Assembly: GCF_024594815.1 (NCBI RefSeq)
Contig: NZ_JANJOU010000039.1
Location: forward strand, 1-46,722
DNA: 46,722 nucleotides
Direction of reading: 5' to 3'
From: Roseomonas populi
GTDB taxonomy: Bacteria; Pseudomonadota; Alphaproteobacteria; Acetobacterales; Acetobacteraceae
Below the pieces are notes generated by a model. The model saw only the letters and a program-made list of their open reading frames with translations, ran no database searches and was not told where the DNA came from. This document shows, one piece after another, positions 15,206 through 22,864 of the stretch; the stretch's first letter is position 1, and the number at the start of each line of letters is the position of its first letter. Made by a program: the position numbers and the translations under genes.

Positions 15206-16174
15206 ATGTCCACCCCGCGGCGTGCCGCCCTGGCCGCCCTGGCTCTCGCGCCCCCGCTGCTGGCCGCCTGGCCCGCCGATGCCCAGGCACAGGCCGTCCG
15301 CGCCGTCTGCGGTTCCTCGCCGGGCAGCATCACCGACCTGATCGCGCGCATCGTGCAGCCCGGCCTCGCGCAGCGTCTGGGACAGCCCGTGGTGGTGGAC
15401 AACCGGCCCGGTGCCGGCGGGAACATCGCCGCCGAGTTCCTGGCGCGCGCCGCCCCGGACGGCGCGACGATCATGGTCACCTCCGGCGGCATCCTGACGC
15501 TGAATCCCTACCTCTACCGGGACCTGCCCTTCGATCCCGTACGCGACATCCGGCTGGTTTCCCGCATCACCGCCGGTGGCTTCCTGCTGGCCGTGCCCGC
15601 CTCCATCGGCGTGACGGACGTGGACGGGCTGATCGCCCACCTGAAGCGCAAGGGCGAGGCGTCGAACTACGGCTCGCCCGGCATCGGCTTCGCCATGCAT
15701 GTGGGGGCGGAGGTCTTCCTCAACGCCATCGGTGCCAGGGCGACGCACGTGCCCTATCGCGGCAGCGCGGCCGCCATCAATGCCCTGGCCGCCGGAGAGG
15801 TCGATTTCCTCTTCGACAGCCGAGGGCCGCTGCTGCCGCAGCTGCAATCCGGCGTGATCCGGGTCATCGCGAATGGTGGCTCCCTGCCGGACCTCGCCTA
15901 TCCCGACCTTCCCCGCCTGTCCGACCGCTACCCGGACGTGGTGGTGCAGAGCTGGACCGCGATTGTCGCGCCCGCCGCCCTGCCGGAGCCGCTTGTGCGC
16001 CGCCTAGACGATGCCACGCGCGCGACGCTGGAGGAGGCGGAAGCGGCGGCGCGGCTGCGCGCCGTGGGCAATGGCCCGGCCTATCTCGGGCCGGAGGCCT
16101 TCAGGACCTTCTTCGCCGAGGAGCGCGCCCGCGCCGCGCGCGGCGTGGAACTGGCCGGGATCCGCCCGCAATGA
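15206..16174 (+). CDS. Bug family substrate-binding protein
   Basis: A 322-residue receptor, first gene of the nine-gene operon. GGAGGAT precedes the ATG. Signal peptide MSTPRRAALAALALAPPLLA...AQAQ. The first strand is atypical (VRAVCGSSPGSITDLIARI, with a Cys and without the usual PPGG/APGG), then VVVDNRPGAGGNIAAEF, APDGATIM and ATHVPYRGSAAAINALAAGEVDFLFDS follow the family. The altered ligand loop suggests an unusual ligand. Its stop overlaps the start of the next Bug gene by 4 nt. Confidence 0.88.
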   Translation: MSTPRRAALAALALAPPLLAAWPADAQAQAVRAVCGSSPGSITDLIARIVQPGLAQRLGQPVVVDNRPGAGGNIAAEFLARAAPDGATIMVTSGGILTLNPYLYRDLPFDPVRDIRLVSRITAGGFLLAVPASIGVTDVDGLIAHLKRKGEASNYGSPGIGFAMHVGAEVFLNAIGARATHVPYRGSAAAINALAAGEVDFLFDSRGPLLPQLQSGVIRVIANGGSLPDLAYPDLPRLSDRYPDVVVQSWTAIVAPAALPEPLVRRLDDATRATLEEAEAAARLRAVGNGPAYLGPEAFRTFFAEERARAARGVELAGIRPQ

Positions 16175-17142
16175 GGGCCACCCGACGCCACCTCCTGGAA
16201 GCCGCGGCGCTGGCGCCCCTCGCGCCGCGCCCGCTGCACGCCCAGGGCTTTCCCACGCGCGCGGTCAAGCTGCTGGTCGGCTTCGCGCCGGGAGGTGCCA
16301 CCGACATCGCCGCCCGCTTGCTGCAGCCCCTGCTGGCGGAGGCGCTGGGCCAGCCCGTGGTGGTGGAGAACCGCTCCGGCGGCGGCGGCAACGTGGCGAC
16401 CGACCTGCTCGTCCACGCGGAGCCGGATGGGTACACGCTGATGCTCGCCAGCCCCGGCCAGCTCGTCGTGAACCCGCTGCTTGACCCCAGGTTCACCTTC
16501 GACGCCGCGCGGGACGTGACGGCGATCGGGCAGACCACCAGCAGCCCGCTTGTCCTCGTCGTGCCCGCGAATTCCCCCTACCGCGACGCCCGCGCGCTGA
16601 TCGACGCGGCGCGCGCCAGGCCGGGGAAGATGAACTACGCCTCCGCCGGCATCGGCAGCTCCATGCACATCGCGGGCGAGATGCTGAAGGCCTATGGCGG
16701 GCTGGACATTACTCACGTTCCCTACCGTGGCAGCGGCCCCGCGGTCACCGACCTGATCGCGGCCGGCGTGGACTTCATGATCGACAGCGTCTCCACCACC
16801 ACGCCGCACATCCGCAACGGCGTGCTGCGCGCACTGGCCCAGACCGGCGCCGAGCCGTTCCAGGAGATGCCGGAGGTGCCGCTGCTGAAGGACATCGTGC
16901 CGGGCGTGATGATCACCACCTGGCTCGGCCTCGTCGGCCCTGCCCGCCTGCCCGCCCAGATCGTCGCGCGCCTGTCCGACGCGCTGCGGGGCGCCGTGCA
17001 GGGGCCGGTCTTCACCGCGCGGATGAAGGATCTCGGGAGCCAGGCCTACTGGGCGGGGCCGGGGGACTTCGCCGCCCATCTCGCCGCCGAGCGGCAGCGC
17101 GCGGCGGAGGTGATCCGCCGCGCCGGCATCCGACTGGAGTAG
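16171..17142 (+). CDS. Bug family substrate-binding protein
   Basis: A 323-residue receptor with a short signal peptide (MRATRRHLLEAAALAPLA...HAQG). Motifs: LLVGFAPGGATDIAARL, VVVENRSGGGGNVATDL, EPDGYTLML and ITHVPYRGSGPAVTDLIAAGVDFMIDS. It resembles the receptor at 13296 more than its operon partner at 15206. Two different receptors in one catabolic operon may present two ligands or a substrate and a product. Its stop is 5 nt before the DUF35 gene. Confidence 0.9.
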   Translation: MRATRRHLLEAAALAPLAPRPLHAQGFPTRAVKLLVGFAPGGATDIAARLLQPLLAEALGQPVVVENRSGGGGNVATDLLVHAEPDGYTLMLASPGQLVVNPLLDPRFTFDAARDVTAIGQTTSSPLVLVVPANSPYRDARALIDAARARPGKMNYASAGIGSSMHIAGEMLKAYGGLDITHVPYRGSGPAVTDLIAAGVDFMIDSVSTTTPHIRNGVLRALAQTGAEPFQEMPEVPLLKDIVPGVMITTWLGLVGPARLPAQIVARLSDALRGAVQGPVFTARMKDLGSQAYWAGPGDFAAHLAAERQRAAEVIRRAGIRLE

Positions 17143-17147
17143 GTGCA

Positions 17148-17543
17148 TTGGACCTTCGCGACCCCACCCTCTACGCCCCATCGGGCGTGGGCGACGGCGC
17201 CGTGCTGCTGGCGCTGCGCGATCCCGCCACGGGCACCCTCGCCTTCCCGCGCACGCCCTACGGCATCGGCGGGAGCGGCACGCCGGCCGAGGCGGCCGAG
17301 CCCGTGGAGCTGAGCGGGCGGGGCGAGGTGCTGATCTGCGTTACCGTCCACCAGCCGCTCTCCCCCGGCATGAAGGTGCCGCTGCTCGTCGCCCGGCTGC
17401 GGCTGGAGGAGGGCATCGTGCTGGACGGCGTTCTCGAAGGCACGGAGGAGCCCGCGCCGGGCACGAGGGTGGAGGCGGTGCTGGTCCCGGAGGACCGGGA
17501 GGGCGGGCCGGTGCTCGCCTGCCGCTTCCGGGTGGCGTCATGA
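17148..17543 (+). CDS. DUF35/OB-fold protein, partner of the thiolase-like protein
   Basis: A 131-residue protein with a TTG start. The C-terminal half (VLICVTVHQPLSPGMKVPLL...LEEGIVLDGVLEG...PGTRVEAVLV) has the DUF35 OB-fold pattern. The usual N-terminal rubredoxin-like zinc ribbon is recognisable only as LALRDPATGTLAFPRTPYG and has no cysteines, so it cannot bind zinc. DUF35 proteins pair with thiolase-fold partners, for example in the Ltp2-ChsH2(DUF35) steroid aldolase and in acetyl-CoA thiolase/HMG-CoA synthase complexes. The 4-nt overlap with the thiolase-like gene supports such a complex. Confidence 0.72.
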   Translation: MDLRDPTLYAPSGVGDGAVLLALRDPATGTLAFPRTPYGIGGSGTPAEAAEPVELSGRGEVLICVTVHQPLSPGMKVPLLVARLRLEEGIVLDGVLEGTEEPAPGTRVEAVLVPEDREGGPVLACRFRVAS

Positions 17544-18688
17544 GCGGGCTCGCCTCCATGCGCCCCGTGCGCGCTGTCGGCATCGGAATGCACCCCTACC
17601 AGTTCCCGACGGAGACCCCCTACCTCGCCCTCGGCCTGACCGCGCTGCGGGGGGCGCTGGCGGATGCCGGGCTGCAATGGCCGGACGTGACCTTCGCCGC
17701 CATCGGCACGGGCGCCATCGGCATGGCCGCCGGGCGCGTGATGCTGCGCCACATCGGCTCCACGGGGCTGGAGGTGATGCAGGTGGAGAACGCCTCCGCC
17801 TCCGGCTCCACCGCCTTCCGCACGGCCTGCCTGATGGTGGCCAGCGGCCAGCACGAGATCGCGCTGGCGCTCGGCGTGGACAAGTTCGGCAGCGGCCAGC
17901 GCGCGGCGCACAAGGACGGCATCCCCCGCCTGACACCGGCGGCCGAGATCCCCGCCGTGAAGTTCGCCCTGATGGCCCGCGCCTGGCGCGACAGGTACGG
18001 CCTGACACGGGAGGACCTGGCCCGCGTGGCCGTGAAGAACCACGGCAACGCCTCGCGCAACCCCTACGCCCAGTTCCGCAAGCCGCGCACGCTGGAGCAG
18101 GTGCTGAACAGCAACCCCGTCGCGGGCGACCTCACCTCCCTGCAATGCACGCCGCGCGGCGAGGGTGCCGCGGCGGTGATCGTGGCGAGCGAGGAGGCGA
18201 TCCGGAAGCACGGGCTGGACCGCAGCCGCGCCATCCGCGTGCTCTCCTCCGTCTCATCCTCCGAGCACGCGGTGGCGGACGAGGGCTGGAGCCTGGTGGA
18301 GATGGTGCAGCGCTCCGGCCTCTCCGCCCTGGCCGCGGCAGGCGTTGGCATGGAGGAGATCGACATCATCGAGCTGCACGACGCCTTCACCATCGAGGAG
18401 ATCGTCTACGCCGAGGCGCTCGGCCTCTGCCCCCTCGGCGAGGGCGCGGCGCAGCTGCGCGAAGGCAAGTGGGACATCGGCGGCGGGGGCTGCGCGGTGA
18501 ACCCCTCGGGCGGCCTGCTCGGCATGGGGCACCCCATCGGGCCAACCGGGGCGGGCCAGATCGCGGAGATCGTCCGCCAGCTTCGCGGCGAGGCGGAGGG
18601 CCGGCAGCACCCCGGCGCGCGCACGGCGCTGGCGCACATGATCGGGCTGGGCTCCGTGGCCGTGGGCCACGTGCTGCGGCGGGACTGA
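17540..18688 (+). CDS. Thiolase-like protein (SCP-x/Ltp type) with Cys-to-Ser nucleophile change
   Basis: A 382-residue thiolase-superfamily protein. At the position of the nucleophilic Cys the sequence reads VENASASGS, so Ser86 replaces it (codon tcc). The two His loops are kept: HDAF (His280) and NPSGGLLGMGHPIG (His331), and Cys318 lies in GGGCAVNPSGG. Without the Cys, normal thiolysis through an acyl-enzyme is unlikely. Ltp2-type aldolases, which also need a DUF35 partner, are thiolase-fold enzymes with a rebuilt active site. A retro-aldol cleavage of a beta-hydroxyacyl-CoA is thus a reasonable guess. A Claisen-type or inactive role is possible too. Confidence 0.8.
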   Translation: MSGLASMRPVRAVGIGMHPYQFPTETPYLALGLTALRGALADAGLQWPDVTFAAIGTGAIGMAAGRVMLRHIGSTGLEVMQVENASASGSTAFRTACLMVASGQHEIALALGVDKFGSGQRAAHKDGIPRLTPAAEIPAVKFALMARAWRDRYGLTREDLARVAVKNHGNASRNPYAQFRKPRTLEQVLNSNPVAGDLTSLQCTPRGEGAAAVIVASEEAIRKHGLDRSRAIRVLSSVSSSEHAVADEGWSLVEMVQRSGLSALAAAGVGMEEIDIIELHDAFTIEEIVYAEALGLCPLGEGAAQLREGKWDIGGGGCAVNPSGGLLGMGHPIGPTGAGQIAEIVRQLRGEAEGRQHPGARTALAHMIGLGSVAVGHVLRRD

Positions 18689-18699
18689 GGGAGAGGCGG

Positions 18700-19494
18700 A
18701 TGCGCGAGGAACTGGGAACGCTGATTTACGAGTCGGCGGACGGCGTCGCCGTGGTCACCCTGAACCGGCCGGACCGGATGAACTCCATCGGCGGCACGAT
18801 GAAGGAGGACCTGGCGACCGCCTTCTTCCGGCTGGCGAAGGAGGATACGGGGCTGCGCTGCGCCATCCTCACCGGCGCGGGGGACCGCGCCTTCTGTGCC
18901 GGGGCCGACATCAAGGAACGTGCGGAGCTGCGCCGCACCGGGCCGGAATACTTCATGGCGCAGAAGGCCACGCACGCGCTGATCCGTGGCATGATGGAGT
19001 TCGAGCGCCCGCTGATCGCCGCGATCAACGGCGTGGCGCTCGGCGGCGGGATGGAGTTGGCCCTGACCGCCGACATTCGATACGCGGTCGCCCACGCGAA
19101 GATGGGCCTGCCGGAGGTGCGGCTGGGCGCCATCCCCGGCGCCGGCGGCACCCAGACCCTGCCGCGCGCGGTGGGCGCGAGCATGGCGAAGGAGCTGATG
19201 TTCACCGCCGAGCACATGACGGCGGAGAAGGCGCTCACCATCGGCCTCGTGAGCAAGGTGGTGGAGAGCGACGTGCTCGGCGCTGCGATGGAGACGGCGC
19301 GGAAGATCGCGGAGATGCCCCCGCTGGCTGTGGCCTTCGCGAAGCGCGCCGTGAACGCGGGCATCGGCGGCGGGATCGACGCTGGCTTCGAGTTCGAGCG
19401 CTACGCCGCCGGCATGCTGACCGACAGCGAGGATCGGCGCGAGGGCTTCCGCGCCTTCGTCGAGAAACGCAAGCCCGTCTATGTCGGGCGCTGA
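18700..19494 (+). CDS. Enoyl-CoA hydratase/isomerase family protein
   Basis: A 264-residue crotonase. The oxyanion-hole segment is AFCAGADIKE. Both catalytic glutamates of hydratases are present and 20 residues apart: GGGMELALTAD and KMGLPEVRLG, followed by IPGAGGTQTLPRAVG. It should hydrate a 2-enoyl-CoA to the 3-hydroxyacyl-CoA. The ATG at 18700 has GGGAGAGGCG in front. It lies 11 nt after the thiolase-like gene and 9 nt before an SDR, giving the hydration, then cleavage or oxidation logic of beta-oxidation. Confidence 0.9.
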   Translation: MREELGTLIYESADGVAVVTLNRPDRMNSIGGTMKEDLATAFFRLAKEDTGLRCAILTGAGDRAFCAGADIKERAELRRTGPEYFMAQKATHALIRGMMEFERPLIAAINGVALGGGMELALTADIRYAVAHAKMGLPEVRLGAIPGAGGTQTLPRAVGASMAKELMFTAEHMTAEKALTIGLVSKVVESDVLGAAMETARKIAEMPPLAVAFAKRAVNAGIGGGIDAGFEFERYAAGMLTDSEDRREGFRAFVEKRKPVYVGR

Positions 19495-19503
19495 GGGGGC
19501 ACC

Positions 19504-20319
19504 ATGGAACTGAACCTCAAGGGCAAGGTCGCCCTCGTCACCGGCGGCGGCCAGGGCGTCGGCCGCGCCATCTGCAAGGAGCTGGCGGCGGAGGGGGTGA
19601 AGGTGGTCGTCAACGACCTCTTCCCCGAGCGCGCCGAGGCGGTGGCAAAGGAGATCCGCGACGCGGGCGGCGAGGCGGTGGCCTCCCCCGGCGACATCAC
19701 CAAGGCCGATTCCGTGAACGCACTGGTCGCGAAGGGCCGGGACGCCTTCGGCCCTATAACCATTCTCGTGAACAATGCCGGCGTCACGCCGGAGCGCCGC
19801 GCCAAGGGCGGGATGCCCCCCACCTTCATCGAGACGCCCGACCGCGAGATGCATCAGACCGTGGAGCTGAACGTCTACGGCACCATGTACTGCTGCCGCG
19901 CCGTGCTGCCCGACATGGTCGGCAAGAAATGGGGCCGCATCATCTCCATCGCCTCCGAGGCGGGGCGCGTGGGCGAGGCGCGGCTGGCCGCCTATTCCGG
20001 TGCCAAGGCCGCGATCATCGGGCTGACGAAGGCGCTGGCGAAGGAGCACGGGCGGGACCGCGTCACGGCCAATGTCGTCGTCCTCGGTGCCGTCTCGCAC
20101 GAGGGCATCGCGCCGAACCAGGCCACCAGCGCCGACGCCACGCCGGAAAACAACGAGCGGCTGGCGAAGATGCTGAACGCCTATCCCTCGGCCAAGGGCC
20201 TCGGCCGGCTCTCCCGCCCGGAGGATGTCAGCGGCATCGTGACCTTCCTCGCCTCCGACCGCGCCGCCTTCGTCACCGGACAGCACGTCGGCGCGAGCGG
20301 CGGCTACGCGATGCCCTGA
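19504..20319 (+). CDS. SDR family oxidoreductase (3-hydroxyacyl-CoA/3-oxoacyl reductase-like)
   Basis: A 271-residue classical SDR: VTGGGQGVGRAI glycine motif, NNAG, catalytic Ser in ISIASEAG, and Tyr/Lys in YSGAKAA. The C-terminus has ASDRAAFVTGQHVGASGGY, typical of FabG-like enzymes. Located directly after the crotonase, it is the likely 3-hydroxyacyl-CoA dehydrogenase of the operon. The substrate is unknown. Confidence 0.87.
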   Translation: MELNLKGKVALVTGGGQGVGRAICKELAAEGVKVVVNDLFPERAEAVAKEIRDAGGEAVASPGDITKADSVNALVAKGRDAFGPITILVNNAGVTPERRAKGGMPPTFIETPDREMHQTVELNVYGTMYCCRAVLPDMVGKKWGRIISIASEAGRVGEARLAAYSGAKAAIIGLTKALAKEHGRDRVTANVVVLGAVSHEGIAPNQATSADATPENNERLAKMLNAYPSAKGLGRLSRPEDVSGIVTFLASDRAAFVTGQHVGASGGYAMP

Positions 20320-20330
20320 GGGAAACGGCC

Positions 20331-21347
20331 ATGCATCCCCCGGTCTTCCGCACGCGCATCACGGAACTGTTCGGCATCCGCCACCCCATCCTGGGCGGCG
20401 GGCTGATGTGGCTCTCGGATGCGCGCTACGTCGCCTCCATCGTGCGGGCAGGCGGCATGGCCTTCCTCACCCCGCGCTCCTTCCCCGGCCCCGGCGCCTT
20501 CGCGCGGGAACTCGTGCGCTGCCGCGAGTTGTGCGAGGGACTGCCCTTCGGCGTGAACCTCAACGTCTCCCGCGTCGAGAACCACAACCTGCACCTGGAC
20601 GAGTGGCTGAACCTCTCCCTCCGTGCCGGTGTCCGCCACTTCGAGACGGTGGGCCGTGCCCCCGGCGACCTGATCCACCGCATCCACGCCGCCGGCGGCA
20701 TCGCCATCCACAAATGCCCCCTGCTGCGCCATGCGCTGAACGCGGAGCGGGCGGGGGCCGACGCCATCACCATCATTGGGCGGGAGGCGGGCGGCCATCC
20801 CGGGAATGCGGAGTTCTCCTCCTTCATCGTCGCCCCTATGGCGGCGCGCACCCTGCACGTGCCGCTGGTGATCGGCGGCGGCATTGGGACGGGCGACAGC
20901 ATCCTTGCGGCCCTCGCCGCGGGGGCGGAGGGCGTGCTGCTCGGCTCCCGCCTCCTTGCCGCCGAGGAGGTCTGGGCCCATCCCACCTACAAGGAGCGGA
21001 TCGTCGCGGCAGAGCAGGAATCCTCCGTCCTCACCTTCTCCGGCAATCATCCCATGGGCGCCTGGCGCGTGCTGGAGAACGAGACCGCGCGCGAGGTGCT
21101 GCGGCGCGAGGCCGCCGGTGCCCGCGGCCACGAGGAGTTCTCCGACCTCGTCGGCGGCACGACCTCGCGCGACCACGCCTACCGCAACGGCGATGTAGAG
21201 CGGGGCATGCTCTCCTGCGGCCCGGCAGCCGCCTTCACGGCGTCGGTAGAGCCGATGGAAGCCATCATCGACACGTTGATGGCCGAGGCCGTGGCGGCCC
21301 GAGGACGCCTGACCCGCCTGGGCGCGATGGACGCCGTGGACGCATGA
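20331..21347 (+). CDS. Nitronate monooxygenase-like FMN oxidoreductase
   Basis: A 338-residue TIM-barrel flavoprotein of the nitronate monooxygenase/2-nitropropane dioxygenase family. It has IRHPILGGGLMWLSDA at the N-terminus, GADAITIIGREAGGHPG (FMN and catalytic His region), PLVIGGGIGTG and GAEGVLLGSRLLAAEE for phosphate binding. Family members in CoA pathways, such as IpdC of mycobacterial steroid ring degradation, act as flavin enoyl-CoA reductases or dehydrogenases rather than on nitronates. With no nitro-compound genes near it, a role on an acyl-CoA intermediate is more likely here. GGGAAACGG provides the ribosome site. Confidence 0.8.
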   Translation: MHPPVFRTRITELFGIRHPILGGGLMWLSDARYVASIVRAGGMAFLTPRSFPGPGAFARELVRCRELCEGLPFGVNLNVSRVENHNLHLDEWLNLSLRAGVRHFETVGRAPGDLIHRIHAAGGIAIHKCPLLRHALNAERAGADAITIIGREAGGHPGNAEFSSFIVAPMAARTLHVPLVIGGGIGTGDSILAALAAGAEGVLLGSRLLAAEEVWAHPTYKERIVAAEQESSVLTFSGNHPMGAWRVLENETAREVLRREAAGARGHEEFSDLVGGTTSRDHAYRNGDVERGMLSCGPAAAFTASVEPMEAIIDTLMAEAVAARGRLTRLGAMDAVDA

Positions 21348-22864
21348 GCCAGGCCATCGTCTTCGGCGGCGTGACGATCGACGGCGATACCTTGCGCGAC
21401 CGGGCCGCGCGCGCGGCCTCGGGCCTGGCCGCACTCGGCGTCGCGCCGGGCGAGCGGATCGCCGTGATGATGCGGAACGAGCCCGCCTATCTCGAGGTGA
21501 TTCTGGCCGCGGACCGGATCGGCGCGGCGCTGGTGGCGATCAACTGGCATTTCCGTGCGGACGAAGCGGCGCACGTCCTGACCGACAGCGGCGCGCGCGT
21601 GCTGATCGTGCACGCGGACCTCCTGCCGGGGATTGCCGCCACGGTGCCGCCCGGGGTGGCGGTGATCGTGGTGCCGACGCCGCCCGAGATCCTGGAAGCC
21701 TATGGGATCGGCGCGCCGCCCGCCGCCCCGCCCGGTGCCCTGGACTGGCCCGGCTGGCGCGACGCGCACCCGCCCTGGACGGCCCCGACCCCACCTTCCC
21801 TCGGCATGATGCTCTACACCTCCGGTACGACGGGGCGGGCCAAGGGCGTGCGACGCCTGCCCGGCACGCCGGAGCAGCACGATTCCGCCCGGCGCATCCG
21901 CAACCTCGTGGGCGGAGCCCGGCAGGGCATGCGGACCGCGGTGGTCGGCCCGCTGTACCATGCCGGCCCGGCCTCCAGCGCGCGCGTGGCGCTGGCCCAG
22001 GCCGAGCTGATCGTGGTGATGCCGCGCTTCGACGCGGAGGCGCTGCTGCGCGCGATCGAGGGATACCGGCTCACGCACCTCGCCCTCGTTCCCATCATGT
22101 TGGTGCGCCTGCTGAAGCTGCCCGAGGCGGTGCGCGCCCGCTACGACGTCTCCTCGCTTGAGGGCGTGACTCATGGCGGCTCCGCCTGCGCGCCGGAGGT
22201 GAAGCGCGGGATGATCGCGTGGTGGGGCCCCATCCTCTCGGAGACCTATGGCTCCACGGAGGCCAGTCTCATCGCCGCCTCCCGCTCGGAGGAATGGCTG
22301 CGCTTCCCCGGCACGGTCGGGCGCGCCCTGCCCGGCACCTCCATCCGCATCCTCGACGAGGAGGGACGGGTCCTGCCTCCCGGCGAGGTGGGCGAGATCC
22401 ACGTGGATTCCGGGCCGAACGCCCTGCCCTTCACCTATCACAACATGCCCGAGGAGCGGGCGCGGGTGGAGCGGGACGGCCACGTCACCAACGGCGATGT
22501 CGGCTACCTGAACGAGGAGGGTTACCTCTTCGTCACAGACCGCAAGCGGGACATGGTCATCTCTGGCGGCGTGAACATCTACCCCGCCGAGATCGAGGCC
22601 GCGCTGATCACCCACCCTGGCGTGCTGGACTGCGCCGTCTTCGGGGTGCCGGACCGGGAATACGGGGAAGCCCTGGTCGCGGCCGTGCAGCCGCGCCCCG
22701 GCGCCGCGCCCACCGCGCAGGGTGTGCGCGACCACCTGCGGGAACGGCTGGCGGGCTACAAGGTCCCGCGGCGGGTCTGGCTGGTGGATGACATGCCGCG
22801 GGACAGCATGGGCAAGGTCTTCAAGCGCCGCCTGCGCGAGGCCTATGCCGGCGTGACGGCGTGA
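21344..22864 (+). CDS. AMP-forming acyl-CoA synthetase
   Basis: A 506-residue ANL ligase that activates a carboxylate to acyl-CoA. Motifs: LYTSGTTGRAKGVRR (P-loop, about residues 158-172), YGSTEAS, LFVTDRKRDMVISGGVNIYPAEIE and the C-terminal catalytic Lys in SMGKVFKRRLRE. It differs clearly from the ligase at 2165, so the block has two AMP-forming ligases. It overlaps the upstream stop by 4 nt (ATGA) and the downstream start by 4 nt (GTGA). Presumably it performs the entry step of this operon's pathway. Confidence 0.9.
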   Translation: MSQAIVFGGVTIDGDTLRDRAARAASGLAALGVAPGERIAVMMRNEPAYLEVILAADRIGAALVAINWHFRADEAAHVLTDSGARVLIVHADLLPGIAATVPPGVAVIVVPTPPEILEAYGIGAPPAAPPGALDWPGWRDAHPPWTAPTPPSLGMMLYTSGTTGRAKGVRRLPGTPEQHDSARRIRNLVGGARQGMRTAVVGPLYHAGPASSARVALAQAELIVVMPRFDAEALLRAIEGYRLTHLALVPIMLVRLLKLPEAVRARYDVSSLEGVTHGGSACAPEVKRGMIAWWGPILSETYGSTEASLIAASRSEEWLRFPGTVGRALPGTSIRILDEEGRVLPPGEVGEIHVDSGPNALPFTYHNMPEERARVERDGHVTNGDVGYLNEEGYLFVTDRKRDMVISGGVNIYPAEIEAALITHPGVLDCAVFGVPDREYGEALVAAVQPRPGAAPTAQGVRDHLRERLAGYKVPRRVWLVDDMPRDSMGKVFKRRLREAYAGVTA

